NCBI GenBank assembly: GCA_045106825.1
Contig: JBGCFH010000076.1
Span: 1-47,857 of the forward strand
DNA length: 47,857 nt
Origin: CAWVWD01 sp045106825
Lineage (GTDB): Bacteria; Bacteroidota; Bacteroidia; Chitinophagales; Saprospiraceae
Direction: 5' to 3'
Shown: in pieces, positions 41,293 through 47,857 of the stretch
Layout of the letters: every line of letters starts with the position of its first letter
Numbering within the stretch: position 1 is the first letter of the stretch
The notes under the pieces: model-generated
Told to the model about the DNA's origin: nothing
Database searches by the model: none
Seen by the model: the letters and a program-made list of their open reading frames with translations, nothing else
Position numbers and translations under genes: made by a program

Positions 41293-42765
41293 TTAATCAC
41301 AGTTATTATTCCATTCGGGAGAAAAAATCGTTGCATAGACTTTGAAGCATTTGTTTGGAGGAGAAGTGTACGTTTTCTCAAATATTGTTGTCCAACTTAC
41401 AACTGTACTTCCTTCTGCTTTGACTCTTATATTTGTTGCTTCATTTGGAATTTTCATCGTTTTTCTTGCACCTAATGCTACATTTCCAGATTCCGTTTTA
41501 ATTGTTTCTCCTTTAAAAGTGTATGTTACAGTGAACTTAGCGACATAGCCAGATTCATTAAAAAACTTTACATAACCACCTGTCGGCTTACTTGCACAAT
41601 TGTTATTATATTGAGGGTTAAAGGCAGTTCCATATAGTTTAAAACATTTATTTGGAGGGTTTGCACCAAATTTCTTGTCAAAAATCAAATCCCATTTAGC
41701 AATATCATTCGATTCTGCCTTCACTTTAATATCTGAAACACCTTTAGGAATATCAATTGTTGCAGAACCATTAATTATTAATGAACCAGTTGATTTTGTT
41801 TGAAGTGTTCCATTTTGATAATAGGTAACCGTTGCTTTTGCGATATAACCCGATTCATTAAAGATTCTGACATAACCAGCTTTAGTCGATAATTCACCTT
41901 GTGGCTTAGAAACAACGATTTCGTCTAATTCTTCATCTGCTGGTAACAATTCTCTTGCTCCGATAACTAACATATTAAACTTCGCATTTGTCGGCAAGTT
42001 GGTTTTATCTTTATTATAAACAGTCCAGTTAGAACCATAATTCCAAACGGCAGTTTCATGATTATTGTAAGGTCCTCTTGTTCCATAATTTTGTGTTGTA
42101 AATATTTTAACATCCTTTCCTTTATATGGTAAGTCTGCTAAATGTTTATAACTTTTATTAACCGTTGAAGTTGTCGAAGTAAAAATCGAAGCTGTTCCAC
42201 CTGTAACATTTCCTTTTCCTTTTTTTAATACCAAAACATTAAAGTTTGTTCCAGCTGGCATTGCCGTTCTATCTTGATTATAAATAGTCCATTTTCCACT
42301 ATTATACCAAACTCCGATTGATTTTGGATTGTAAGTTCCTTTCCAATTTTGAGTGACTAACAAGACTGCATTTGGATTATTATTACAACTCGGATGATCG
42401 ATTGTCGTCCAATTTGATGAAATATTAGAAGCGGTTGCTTTGTGCTGAAATGCTTTATCAGAAGGATTTACAGCTAAAACATTGTAGTTTTCGTTCTTAG
42501 CTAAAGAAACTTTATTTTCTTGATAAATCGTCCATTTACCATTGTTATACCAAACTCCGAAAGGATGATTGTTGTATGGACCACTATAAACTTGCGTAAC
42601 GAATAGTAATTTATTGGTATTGTTATTTGTAATCGCACTATTGATAGTTGTAATGTGTCCTTTTGTGTTTTCTGCTGTTGCATTGTGTGTAAAATAGTTT
42701 TGAGCATTTACACTAAATCCGCTTATGATTAAAAGCGATACAATGATAATTTTAATTGCTTTCAT
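41293..42765 (-). CDS. Secreted protein with three DUF7452-like repeats and two cytolysin domain 4-like modules
   Basis: From ATG 42765 the product has 490 residues with a signal peptide (MKAIKIIIVSLLIISGFSVNAQ). An ORF start at 42813 would add 16 residues coded by a repeat element and is rejected. Three repeats of about 75 residues follow (about 22-285), each with LLFVTQ-x-Y or LLVTQNW, YNNHP-x-GVWY, GKWTIYNQD and FNVLV; this fits DUF7452. Two C-terminal modules of about 95 residues (about 305-395 and 400-490) read GYVRIFNESGYIAKATVTYY, then IPKGVSDIKVKAES and PPNKCFKLYGTAFNPQYNN. They resemble the beta-sandwich domain 4 of cholesterol-dependent cytolysins, without the Trp-rich undecapeptide. 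Surface or membrane binding is the likely role; pore formation is not implied, as the pore-forming domains are absent. Confidence 0.75.
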   Translation of the reverse strand: MKAIKIIIVSLLIISGFSVNAQNYFTHNATAENTKGHITTINSAITNNNTNKLLFVTQVYSGPYNNHPFGVWYNNGKWTIYQENKVSLAKNENYNVLAVNPSDKAFQHKATASNISSNWTTIDHPSCNNNPNAVLLVTQNWKGTYNPKSIGVWYNSGKWTIYNQDRTAMPAGTNFNVLVLKKGKGNVTGGTASIFTSTTSTVNKSYKHLADLPYKGKDVKIFTTQNYGTRGPYNNHETAVWNYGSNWTVYNKDKTNLPTNAKFNMLVIGARELLPADEELDEIVVSKPQGELSTKAGYVRIFNESGYIAKATVTYYQNGTLQTKSTGSLIINGSATIDIPKGVSDIKVKAESNDIAKWDLIFDKKFGANPPNKCFKLYGTAFNPQYNNNCASKPTGGYVKFFNESGYVAKFTVTYTFKGETIKTESGNVALGARKTMKIPNEATNIRVKAEGSTVVSWTTIFEKTYTSPPNKCFKVYATIFSPEWNNNCD

Positions 42766-42805
42766 GATTTTCGTTGTTTTTATAATTTTAATGTTTGTTG
42801 TTGTT

Positions 42806-42922
42806 GAACCCATCCCTAACCCTTCCCTTAAAAAAGGAAGGGAATAACACTCGAAAGTTTAATATTCGAGTTCTGTCGTTAGGCTTCCTTCCTTTTTTAA
42901 GGGAAGGACTGAGGATGGGTTC
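42806..42922. repeat. 117-bp palindromic repeat element
   Basis: The ends GAACCCATCC (42806-42815) and GGATGGGTTC (42913-42922) are exact inverted copies. After a short unpaired patch, CCTTCCCTTAAAAAAGGAAG near 42821-42840 pairs with the mirror segment near 42888-42907. An ACTCGAA/TTCGAGT hairpin sits in the middle. The arms total over 30 bp. From memory, CCCATCCCTAACCCTTCCC-type hairpins are dispersed in many Bacteroidota genomes. It lies between two same-strand genes and would attenuate readthrough. Confidence 0.7.
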
Positions 42923-42932
42923 AATCGTCGAT

Positions 42933-44168
42933 TTACTTTAGCATACTTAATAAAACCAAATTCCCATATGCATCAATTGCATGTGCTTGATCCGCACTTA
43001 CGGCTTGTACTTTATGAAAATAACCTTCGACTTTGTTCCAAGATTTTCCACCATCGTTGGTGTATTGTAGCGAGTTATCACTATTCAAAACCCAAGTATT
43101 GTCGTAGTTTAAAGCACTTACCGCTTTAACATCTTTGGTTACTTCTTCCATCGTTTTTCCGCCATCTTTCGTTCTAAGCAATGTTCCTGCGTTTATAATC
43201 CATGCAAAATCCGAAAAAGTTGTAGAAACTCTATCACCTGAAACACTCGGATTCGTCCAATTTTTTCCACCATCATTACTGTATGCAATATTTCTATATC
43301 CATCAATACCCCAAATATTCATGGCATCACTCGCTGAAATATTTTCAAATCCTGATCCAATAAGTTTCCAACTTTTTCCGCCATCCGTTGTCAATTCTGC
43401 TTTTCCATCGAACGTAATTCCATAAGTAACTTGCTCACTTACAGCCGATAAAGCTTTTAATTTTTTATCCAAATTATTCCACGTTCTTCCTCCATCCGTT
43501 GATTTTTCAACATAACCTGCGACATTTATTTTCCAAATTACACTCATACTTACAGTTGAGATTTCGTCTGGAAAGACTTGACTTCCGCCGCCTTCATTTT
43601 TATATAAAATTGCCTTTTCTAATTCAACTGTTCTAATTGTTGGTGTTGTACTTGAATGTTGTGTATTTACAACACTTTCAGGAACATTATTAATATCAAA
43701 ACCTTCTAATTCCCACATTGCTGACCACCAGTTTGGTTCTATTTTTCCGCAGCTTAACGTTGGATTTTGAATGTGTAAATAGTTTCCTGTCCAACGGTTT
43801 TTGATACGATAAAAATCTTCGTTTCCTAACTTCTCTAAAGTCCACATTGCTGACCACCAACCTGCTTCGATTTTTCCTGCTGATAAATCGCCTTTGTTGT
43901 CCAATAAATAATAATCCGTTTTGCCGTCTTTTTGCCAGCGATTCTTGATTCTGTAATATTCCGAACCTTTTATTTTTTCGATTGTCCATTGTGCTGACCA
44001 CCAGTTTGATTCAGTTGCACCAGCATCGACATTTTCATTTTGAATGTGGATTTTGTAATCTGTTTTGCCGTCTTTTTGCCAACGGTTTTTGATTTGTATA
44101 AAATCTTGTGCGTTTAATTGTCCTATAATTAGGAATAAAAAGCCGATTAATAAAATACTGTTTTTCAT
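42933..44168 (-). CDS. Secreted beta-trefoil lectin-like protein with C-terminal propeller
   Basis: The 411-residue product has a signal peptide (MKNSILLIGFLFLIIGQLNAQ). Residues about 22-165 are three repeats of about 48 residues, each with (Y/F)-x-(R/Q)IKNRW, Y-(K/L/Y)-x-(H/L)(I/L) and (S/A)(N/G)WWSA-x-WT-(I/L)E. Three such repeats make one beta-trefoil, a fold used for binding sugars. Residues about 190-411 are tectonin- or BNR-like blades with repeated TDGGKSW or NDGGKNW turns (five copies), enough for a small propeller. Both halves suggest glycan recognition outside the cell. The gene precedes the DUF7452/cytolysin-like gene on the same strand. A -7 box TACTTTTG lies at 44208-44201. Confidence 0.8.
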   Translation of the reverse strand: MKNSILLIGFLFLIIGQLNAQDFIQIKNRWQKDGKTDYKIHIQNENVDAGATESNWWSAQWTIEKIKGSEYYRIKNRWQKDGKTDYYLLDNKGDLSAGKIEAGWWSAMWTLEKLGNEDFYRIKNRWTGNYLHIQNPTLSCGKIEPNWWSAMWELEGFDINNVPESVVNTQHSSTTPTIRTVELEKAILYKNEGGGSQVFPDEISTVSMSVIWKINVAGYVEKSTDGGRTWNNLDKKLKALSAVSEQVTYGITFDGKAELTTDGGKSWKLIGSGFENISASDAMNIWGIDGYRNIAYSNDGGKNWTNPSVSGDRVSTTFSDFAWIINAGTLLRTKDGGKTMEEVTKDVKAVSALNYDNTWVLNSDNSLQYTNDGGKSWNKVEGYFHKVQAVSADQAHAIDAYGNLVLLSMLK

Positions 44169-44278
44169 TTTCTGATTATTTTATTTCGTAATTGATAATT
44201 CAAAAGTAAGTCAATAATCAAGGCTGCGTTTGAGTAATGTTATGAGCGATAGAATAAATGGTAATGAACGGTTAGATT

Positions 44279-44308
44279 TTTGTTATTAATGAATTATTAT
44301 TAAATTTG
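44279..44308 (+). promoter_or_regulatory. Promoter of the histidine kinase operon (TTTG-N18-TAAATTTG)
   Basis: TTTG (44279-44282) and TAAATTTG (44301-44308) are exact consensus boxes 18 bases apart, the same spacing as at the tRNA operon (9687). The start codon at 44344 follows 35 bases downstream. Confidence 0.75.
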
Positions 44309-44343
44309 AAATATGTATAAGTTTAAAAATAAATGAATTATAT

Positions 44344-46500
44344 ATGAATAGATTTATTTCAGTATGGATTTTACTATTATTGCCAATATGTTGTTTTAGC
44401 AAATCGACAACGGCAATTGATAGTTTAAAAACAATTCTAAAATCAACGACAATAGATGATTCAACAACTATTGTGAATACAATACAGTTAACCAAAATCT
44501 ATTTAGCAAGTGAGCCTGTAGATTATGATGCAGCGATAGAAGTATTAGAAAAAAGTGCATTAATGGTAAATGAAATGACTACTTCTAATCAATTAATTGG
44601 TCGTTATTTTAGTCTTTTGGGTAATGCCTATTACACGAAAAATTCGTATTCAGGCGGAGATCCGAAATCAAAAGAAAAGTCACCGTTTTATTACAAAAAA
44701 TCAATTCCTTATTTAAGTGCTGTAAATGATTCCATAGAATTAGCGGAAGCCTTATTAAACTGCGGAACAATGATTATGTACACGGAAAAAGGAACTGCTT
44801 TGAATTATTTTCAAAAAGCAGCAAAACTTTTTGAAGTACAAAATAATATTGATAGACAAGTCAGCACTTATACTCAATTATGTACAGTTTTAGCAGCAAT
44901 TGGGCAAGTTGATAAAGCCTTGATTTATTCCCGAAAAGCATTGGACAAAATGCCTCAAATTGAAGATTATTATACGGTTGCTCAATCTTGTATTGGCATT
45001 GGAATTGTTTATTTGGATGCAAAAAAATATAAGTATGCAGAAGATATGTTTCAAGAAGCGTACAAAGCAGCAATTCGTGGAAAAGATGATTTTTTGATTG
45101 CTTGTACACAGATGTATTTGGCGGCAAATCGAGTGGATAAAGAGGAAACGACAGCAAAAGAATTAGCAGAAGCAAAAACGCAATTAGATGAAGCAACAGT
45201 ATTATTCACAAAATTAGAAAACGAATATGTCTTGCAATATCTAAATATGTATTATGCGTCTTATTATTTAAAAAAGAATGATTTTCAATCTGCTTTAAAT
45301 CGAACAAATACTTATGAACAGTATATTTCAGGTCTAAATATAACGGATGCTTTAGCAATGGTTTATCTTAAAAAAGGATATATTTTTGAACAAATGAACA
45401 CGTCAGATTCTGCTTATCATTATTATAACGCTTGTCTTGACTTGTCGAAAAAAAGCGACAATAATATTTCAATAAAAGGTACTTACGAACATCTTTATGA
45501 ATTGGCAAAAAAAGAAAAGGATTTTGAAGCAGCATTGAAGTATCACGAACAATATTTAATGTATCACGACAGTATTTATAATAATCAATTGCAAGATATT
45601 ATGGGAACTGAAGGAGTGCGTTTGGATATAGAAAGTGAGAAAAAAGCTCGTAAAAACGCTGAACTTCAAGCTCAATTGTTGACTTCTCGTAATCAACTTT
45701 TTGGTGCGATTGCATTGGGTTTGTTGGCGATTATTTTGGTTGGTAGTTACTTGTTCCGACAGTTACAAAAGGCTCGGAAACAATTGGAATCACAGAATTT
45801 GCAATTGACACAACTCAATGAAACAAAAGATAAATTCTTTGGTATAATTGCTCATGATATTCGTAGTCCGATTATGGCTTTGGATAGCGTTGGCGAACAA
45901 ATGAATTATTATTTATCTAAGAATAATGAAAAAAAACTCCGACGATTAGCCGACCGAGTTGATACAACGGCAAAACGCTTAACAAATCTCTTGGATAATT
46001 TATTAAATTGGGCATTATTGCAAACAGGAATGATTCCGTATCATCCAAAATCGGTCAATTTAAAATCGGTTAGTAATGATATTTTTGAACTTTACGAACC
46101 TGTTGCGACAACGAAAAAAATTACATTAGAAAATAATATTTCAACAGAAACAACGGTTTATGCTGATGAACGTGCATTGAATACAATCATTCGAAACTTG
46201 GTAAACAATGCGTTGAAATTCACACCAGAAAATGGTGTAATTCGTGTTTCGGAAGTCGTGAAAAACGATAAAATATTCATCGAAATCAACGACACAGGAA
46301 CAGGAATCAGTGCCGAAAAATTACCAAAACTTTTTGCGTTAGAACGAACGTCAACCGATGGAACAGCTGGCGAAAAAGGTTCAGGTTTGGGCTTAATGTT
46401 GTGCAAAGAATTAGTCGAATTAAACAAAGGAACAATCAAAGCAATCAGCGAATTAGGAAAAGGTTCAACGTTCATTTTTTCTGTGCCACAATTGCCTTAA
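44344..46500 (+). CDS. TPR-containing membrane sensor histidine kinase
   Basis: The 718-residue kinase has a signal peptide (residues 1-20), an extracytoplasmic sensor of TPR-like helical repeats (about 40-410, for example ALNYFQKAAKLFEVQNNIDR and ALIYSRKAL), a coiled coil and one transmembrane helix (452-472, LFGAIALGLLAIILVGSYLF). The kinase core follows: phospho-acceptor His504 in FFGIIAHDIRSPI, N box NLVNNALKF (618-626), G1 DTGTGI (650-655) and G2 GEKGSGLGLML (676-686). TPR-periplasmic kinases paired with LytTR regulators are common in Bacteroidota; the ligand is unknown. The cognate regulator lies 87 bases downstream, beyond a 22-bp inverted repeat. Confidence 0.93.
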   Translation: MNRFISVWILLLLPICCFSKSTTAIDSLKTILKSTTIDDSTTIVNTIQLTKIYLASEPVDYDAAIEVLEKSALMVNEMTTSNQLIGRYFSLLGNAYYTKNSYSGGDPKSKEKSPFYYKKSIPYLSAVNDSIELAEALLNCGTMIMYTEKGTALNYFQKAAKLFEVQNNIDRQVSTYTQLCTVLAAIGQVDKALIYSRKALDKMPQIEDYYTVAQSCIGIGIVYLDAKKYKYAEDMFQEAYKAAIRGKDDFLIACTQMYLAANRVDKEETTAKELAEAKTQLDEATVLFTKLENEYVLQYLNMYYASYYLKKNDFQSALNRTNTYEQYISGLNITDALAMVYLKKGYIFEQMNTSDSAYHYYNACLDLSKKSDNNISIKGTYEHLYELAKKEKDFEAALKYHEQYLMYHDSIYNNQLQDIMGTEGVRLDIESEKKARKNAELQAQLLTSRNQLFGAIALGLLAIILVGSYLFRQLQKARKQLESQNLQLTQLNETKDKFFGIIAHDIRSPIMALDSVGEQMNYYLSKNNEKKLRRLADRVDTTAKRLTNLLDNLLNWALLQTGMIPYHPKSVNLKSVSNDIFELYEPVATTKKITLENNISTETTVYADERALNTIIRNLVNNALKFTPENGVIRVSEVVKNDKIFIEINDTGTGISAEKLPKLFALERTSTDGTAGEKGSGLGLMLCKELVELNKGTIKAISELGKGSTFIFSVPQLP

Positions 46501-46503
46501 AAC

Positions 46504-46576
46504 AGACACGAATTTCCACGAATTACACAAATTATTTTCATTTCAATATTCGTATAATTCGTGGAAATTCGTGTCT
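46504..46576. repeat. Perfect 22-bp inverted repeat inside the two-component operon
   Basis: Positions 46504-46525 (AGACACGAATTTCCACGAAT...) are exactly complementary to 46555-46576, with a 29-base loop. It begins 4 bases after the kinase stop codon and ends 11 bases before the regulator ATG at 46588. ACACGAATTTCCACGAATT-type repeats are, from memory, common in Bacteroidota. The hairpin may separate kinase and regulator levels or hide the regulator's translation start. Confidence 0.75.
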
Positions 46577-46587
46577 ATCTACTTATC

Positions 46588-47310
46588 ATGTCAAAAATCA
46601 AAGTATTAATAGTCGAGGACGAAGAATTGTATGCCGACAAAATGGAAATGCAATTGGATAAATTGGATTATGAACACTTAGCAACGGTCGATAACAGCCG
46701 AGCTGCTTTAGCGATTCTGAAAGGTGAAACGCCAGATTTGATATTGATGGATGTCAATATTCGAGGTGAATATGATGGAATCGAGTTGGCGGATATGATT
46801 CATAAAGAACAGAATATCCCGATTTTGTTTATCACATCGTTGGAAGATGATATGACGTTTCGTCGTGCAAGTCGTACGAATCCAGTTGGTTTTTTGACCA
46901 AGCCATTTAACGAAGTACAATTACGTCGCTCAATGGAATTGATTATCAAACAATTAGCCGATAATAAAGACGATGAACAATCTATTTTTACCAATAATCA
47001 TTTTTTTATAAAATCACAGCAAAATTTAGAAAAAGTCAATTTTTCAGATATTGTTTATCTCGAAGCTGACGGACGTTACACGAAAGTGATTACCAAAACA
47101 AAAAAGTACTTGATTCGTCGTTCGCTTCAAGACTTAATCCAACGCTTAGGCAAACATCAATTTGCTCAAACACATCGTAGTTATGCGTTGAATTTGAAGT
47201 TGGTAACCAATGTTGATTTGTTTGAATATATGGTTTACTTAGGTGATTTTCATGTGCCGTTGAGTAAGCGAAGTAAGGAGGATTTTTTGAAGCGGTTGGA
47301 AGTGATATAG
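46588..47310 (+). CDS. LytTR-family response regulator
   Basis: The 240-residue regulator has a receiver domain (residues 1-120: VLIVEDEE, phospho-acceptor Asp55 in LILMDVN, Thr/Ser switch in FITSLED, Lys in LTKPFNE) and a LytTR DNA-binding domain (about 133-240: VNFSDIVYLEADGRYTKVIT, RRSLQDLIQRL, FAQTHRSYALNLKLV and PLSKRSKEDFLKRL). An ATG at 46561 would add nine residues coded by the inverted repeat; MSKIKVLIVEDE at 46588 is the normal start. It is the partner of the upstream kinase. LytTR regulators bind direct repeats near promoters; no such target was identified here. Confidence 0.94.
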   Translation: MSKIKVLIVEDEELYADKMEMQLDKLDYEHLATVDNSRAALAILKGETPDLILMDVNIRGEYDGIELADMIHKEQNIPILFITSLEDDMTFRRASRTNPVGFLTKPFNEVQLRRSMELIIKQLADNKDDEQSIFTNNHFFIKSQQNLEKVNFSDIVYLEADGRYTKVITKTKKYLIRRSLQDLIQRLGKHQFAQTHRSYALNLKLVTNVDLFEYMVYLGDFHVPLSKRSKEDFLKRLEVI

Positions 47311-47372
47311 GTAAGGGCAAATGCATATAAATCTTTATTGGAAAATAGTGTTAATTTTTGTTAGAATTTAAA

Positions 47373-47455
47373 CTTTACCACCGCAAAAAAGCGGTAGTAA
47401 AGTAGAATTTTGCTTTCGACCAGCTTTACTACCGCTTTTTTTTGCGGTGGTAAAG
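47373..47455. repeat. Double-hairpin inverted repeat after the response regulator
   Basis: The arms 47373-47402 and 47424-47455 are inverted copies of 30 and 32 bases that differ only by two extra Ts in the right arm. Each arm is also an imperfect hairpin by itself (CTTTACCACCGC with GCGGTAGTAAAG). The pair can form one 30-bp stem or two side-by-side hairpins, the layout of REP doublets (BIMEs). It starts 63 bases after the regulator stop and could end its transcript. Confidence 0.75.
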
Positions 47456-47459
47456 CTAA

Positions 47460-47582
47460 TTTCCAATCGGAATAATTTTAATAAATTTGCCTTTATATAG
47501 GTTAATTAGAAATGTGGAATTGAAAATGTACAAAAGGGAAATTCATCTATAACAGATGTGATTTCCCTTTTGTGTTTTTTTA
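47460..47582 (+). ncRNA. Candidate small RNA with its own promoter and terminator
   Basis: TAAATTTG (47482-47489) is an exact -7 box, with TTTC at 47460-47463 as a near-match -33 box at the same 18-base spacing as the two best promoters in the window. Downstream is a strong terminator: ACAAAAGGGAAAT (47530-47542) pairs perfectly with 47561-47573, an inner CATCT/AGATG stem caps it, and TTTTTTT follows. A transcript of about 85 bases from about 47496 would have no ORF of note. It is not a recognised RNA family. The alternative is that the terminator serves the regulator gene. Confidence 0.4.
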
Positions 47583-47748
47583 AGTTGAGTACGATAATAC
47601 TTAGGAGATGCTGAAATAAATTCAGCATGACGGAAAAAGTGAAAGAAAATCTGCGTTTATCAGCTCCGATGAAAAATCGGAGTAAACTGTATCTACGTAT
47701 TCTGCGTCCGAATCAAGAGAGTGTTCAGAAAAGTGTGTCAATAGATTA
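47583..47748. other. Repeat-rich gene-free stretch
   Basis: Two perfect hairpins are visible: ATGCTGAA (47608-47615) with TTCAGCAT (47621-47628), and CTCCGAT (47664-47670) with ATCGGAG (47676-47682). The motifs GATGCTGAAATAAATTCAGC and ATCTGCGTTTATCAGC resemble dispersed Bacteroidota intergenic repeats known to me. No gene is seen. Confidence 0.5.
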
Positions 47749-47857
47749 TTAAATATTGACATGCTTTTCAAATCTTTCGCCAAATTCTCGGGCTAAATCA
47801 CGTTGAATAGCTTTATAAGAATGAATACGTTTTTTCCAAACTTTTTGCTTTCTATCC
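47749..47857 (-). CDS. C-terminal end of an unrecognised protein (cut by window edge)
   Basis: An open minus-strand frame enters from the right edge and stops with TAA at 47751-47749, giving 35 residues rich in Lys and Arg (for example KKRIHSYKAIQRDLAREFGE, ending ERFEKHVNI). The amphipathic helical pattern supports real coding. The part visible is too short to assign a family. Confidence 0.45.
   Translation of the reverse strand, partial: DRKQKVWKKRIHSYKAIQRDLAREFGERFEKHVNI

Noticed and set aside
41293..42765. Complete pore-forming cholesterol-dependent cytolysin
   Set aside because: Only domain 4-like modules are suggested; domains 1-3 with the membrane-inserting helices and the undecapeptide are absent.
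42766..42813. 16-residue N-terminal extension of the DUF7452/cytolysin-like protein
   Set aside because: It is coded partly by the palindromic repeat and precedes a normal signal peptide.
1..47857. CRISPR array
   Set aside because: No set of three or more regularly spaced direct repeats was found; all repeats are inverted pairs or short tandem units.

Overview
The window is chromosomal DNA from a low-GC member of the Bacteroidota. The signs are gliding lipoprotein GldB, a protein ending in a type IX secretion (T9SS) sorting domain, a fused LpxC-FabZ enzyme, long-form PurC, promoters of the TTTG-N18-TAnnTTTG type, and very few Shine-Dalgarno sequences. The order lpxD / lpxC-fabZ / lpxA / ABC ATPase leans towards Cytophagales-like bacteria, but the genus cannot be read from this sequence.

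Layout. Positions 1-1100 hold the N-terminal 366 residues of an adenine DNA methyltransferase of restriction-modification type, running off the left edge. A secreted S37 peptidase, purC, an RCC1 propeller with a T9SS tail, gldB and an outer-membrane barrel follow (1.3-8.1 kb). From 8.3 to 23.5 kb lies the core information-processing block: a Xer recombinase, the ribosome-hibernation factor, tRNAs Thr-Tyr-Gly-Thr, tuf, tRNA-Trp, secE, nusG, rplK, rplA, rplJ, rplL, rpoB and rpoC, ending in a strong terminator. From 23.8 to 31.6 kb come fmt, an OmpA-domain protein, two tandem paralogous secreted proteins, an M32 carboxypeptidase, an O-methyltransferase, a decayed membrane-protein gene and a DUF1573 lipoprotein. 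The lipid A genes lpxD, lpxC-fabZ and lpxA, with an overlapping ABC ATPase, occupy 32.1-36.1 kb, followed by an alpha/beta hydrolase and a GH25 lysozyme.

The accessory part starts at 38.0 kb. A membrane-anchored NACHT NTPase with an N-terminal effector-associated-like domain converges, 4 bases apart, on an overlapping xisH-xisI pair. Beyond xisH sits a degenerate direct copy of the NACHT 3' end, so the xisHI pair is bracketed by two NACHT tails. This looks like a modular conflict or defence cassette and is the best candidate in the window for an undescribed system. Next to it are two secreted proteins: one with three DUF7452-like repeats and two modules resembling cytolysin domain 4, the other a beta-trefoil lectin joined to a propeller. 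A TPR histidine kinase and a LytTR response regulator close the gene content, followed by a candidate small RNA and the C-terminal end of an unrecognised gene.

A second theme is the intergenic DNA. Many junctions carry long, mutually unrelated inverted repeats (2.6, 19.0, 23.6, 26.6, 36.1, 42.8, 46.5 and 47.4 kb). Some act plausibly as terminators; others look like miniature mobile or REP-type elements, including ones inside the rpoB-rpoC and kinase-regulator operons.
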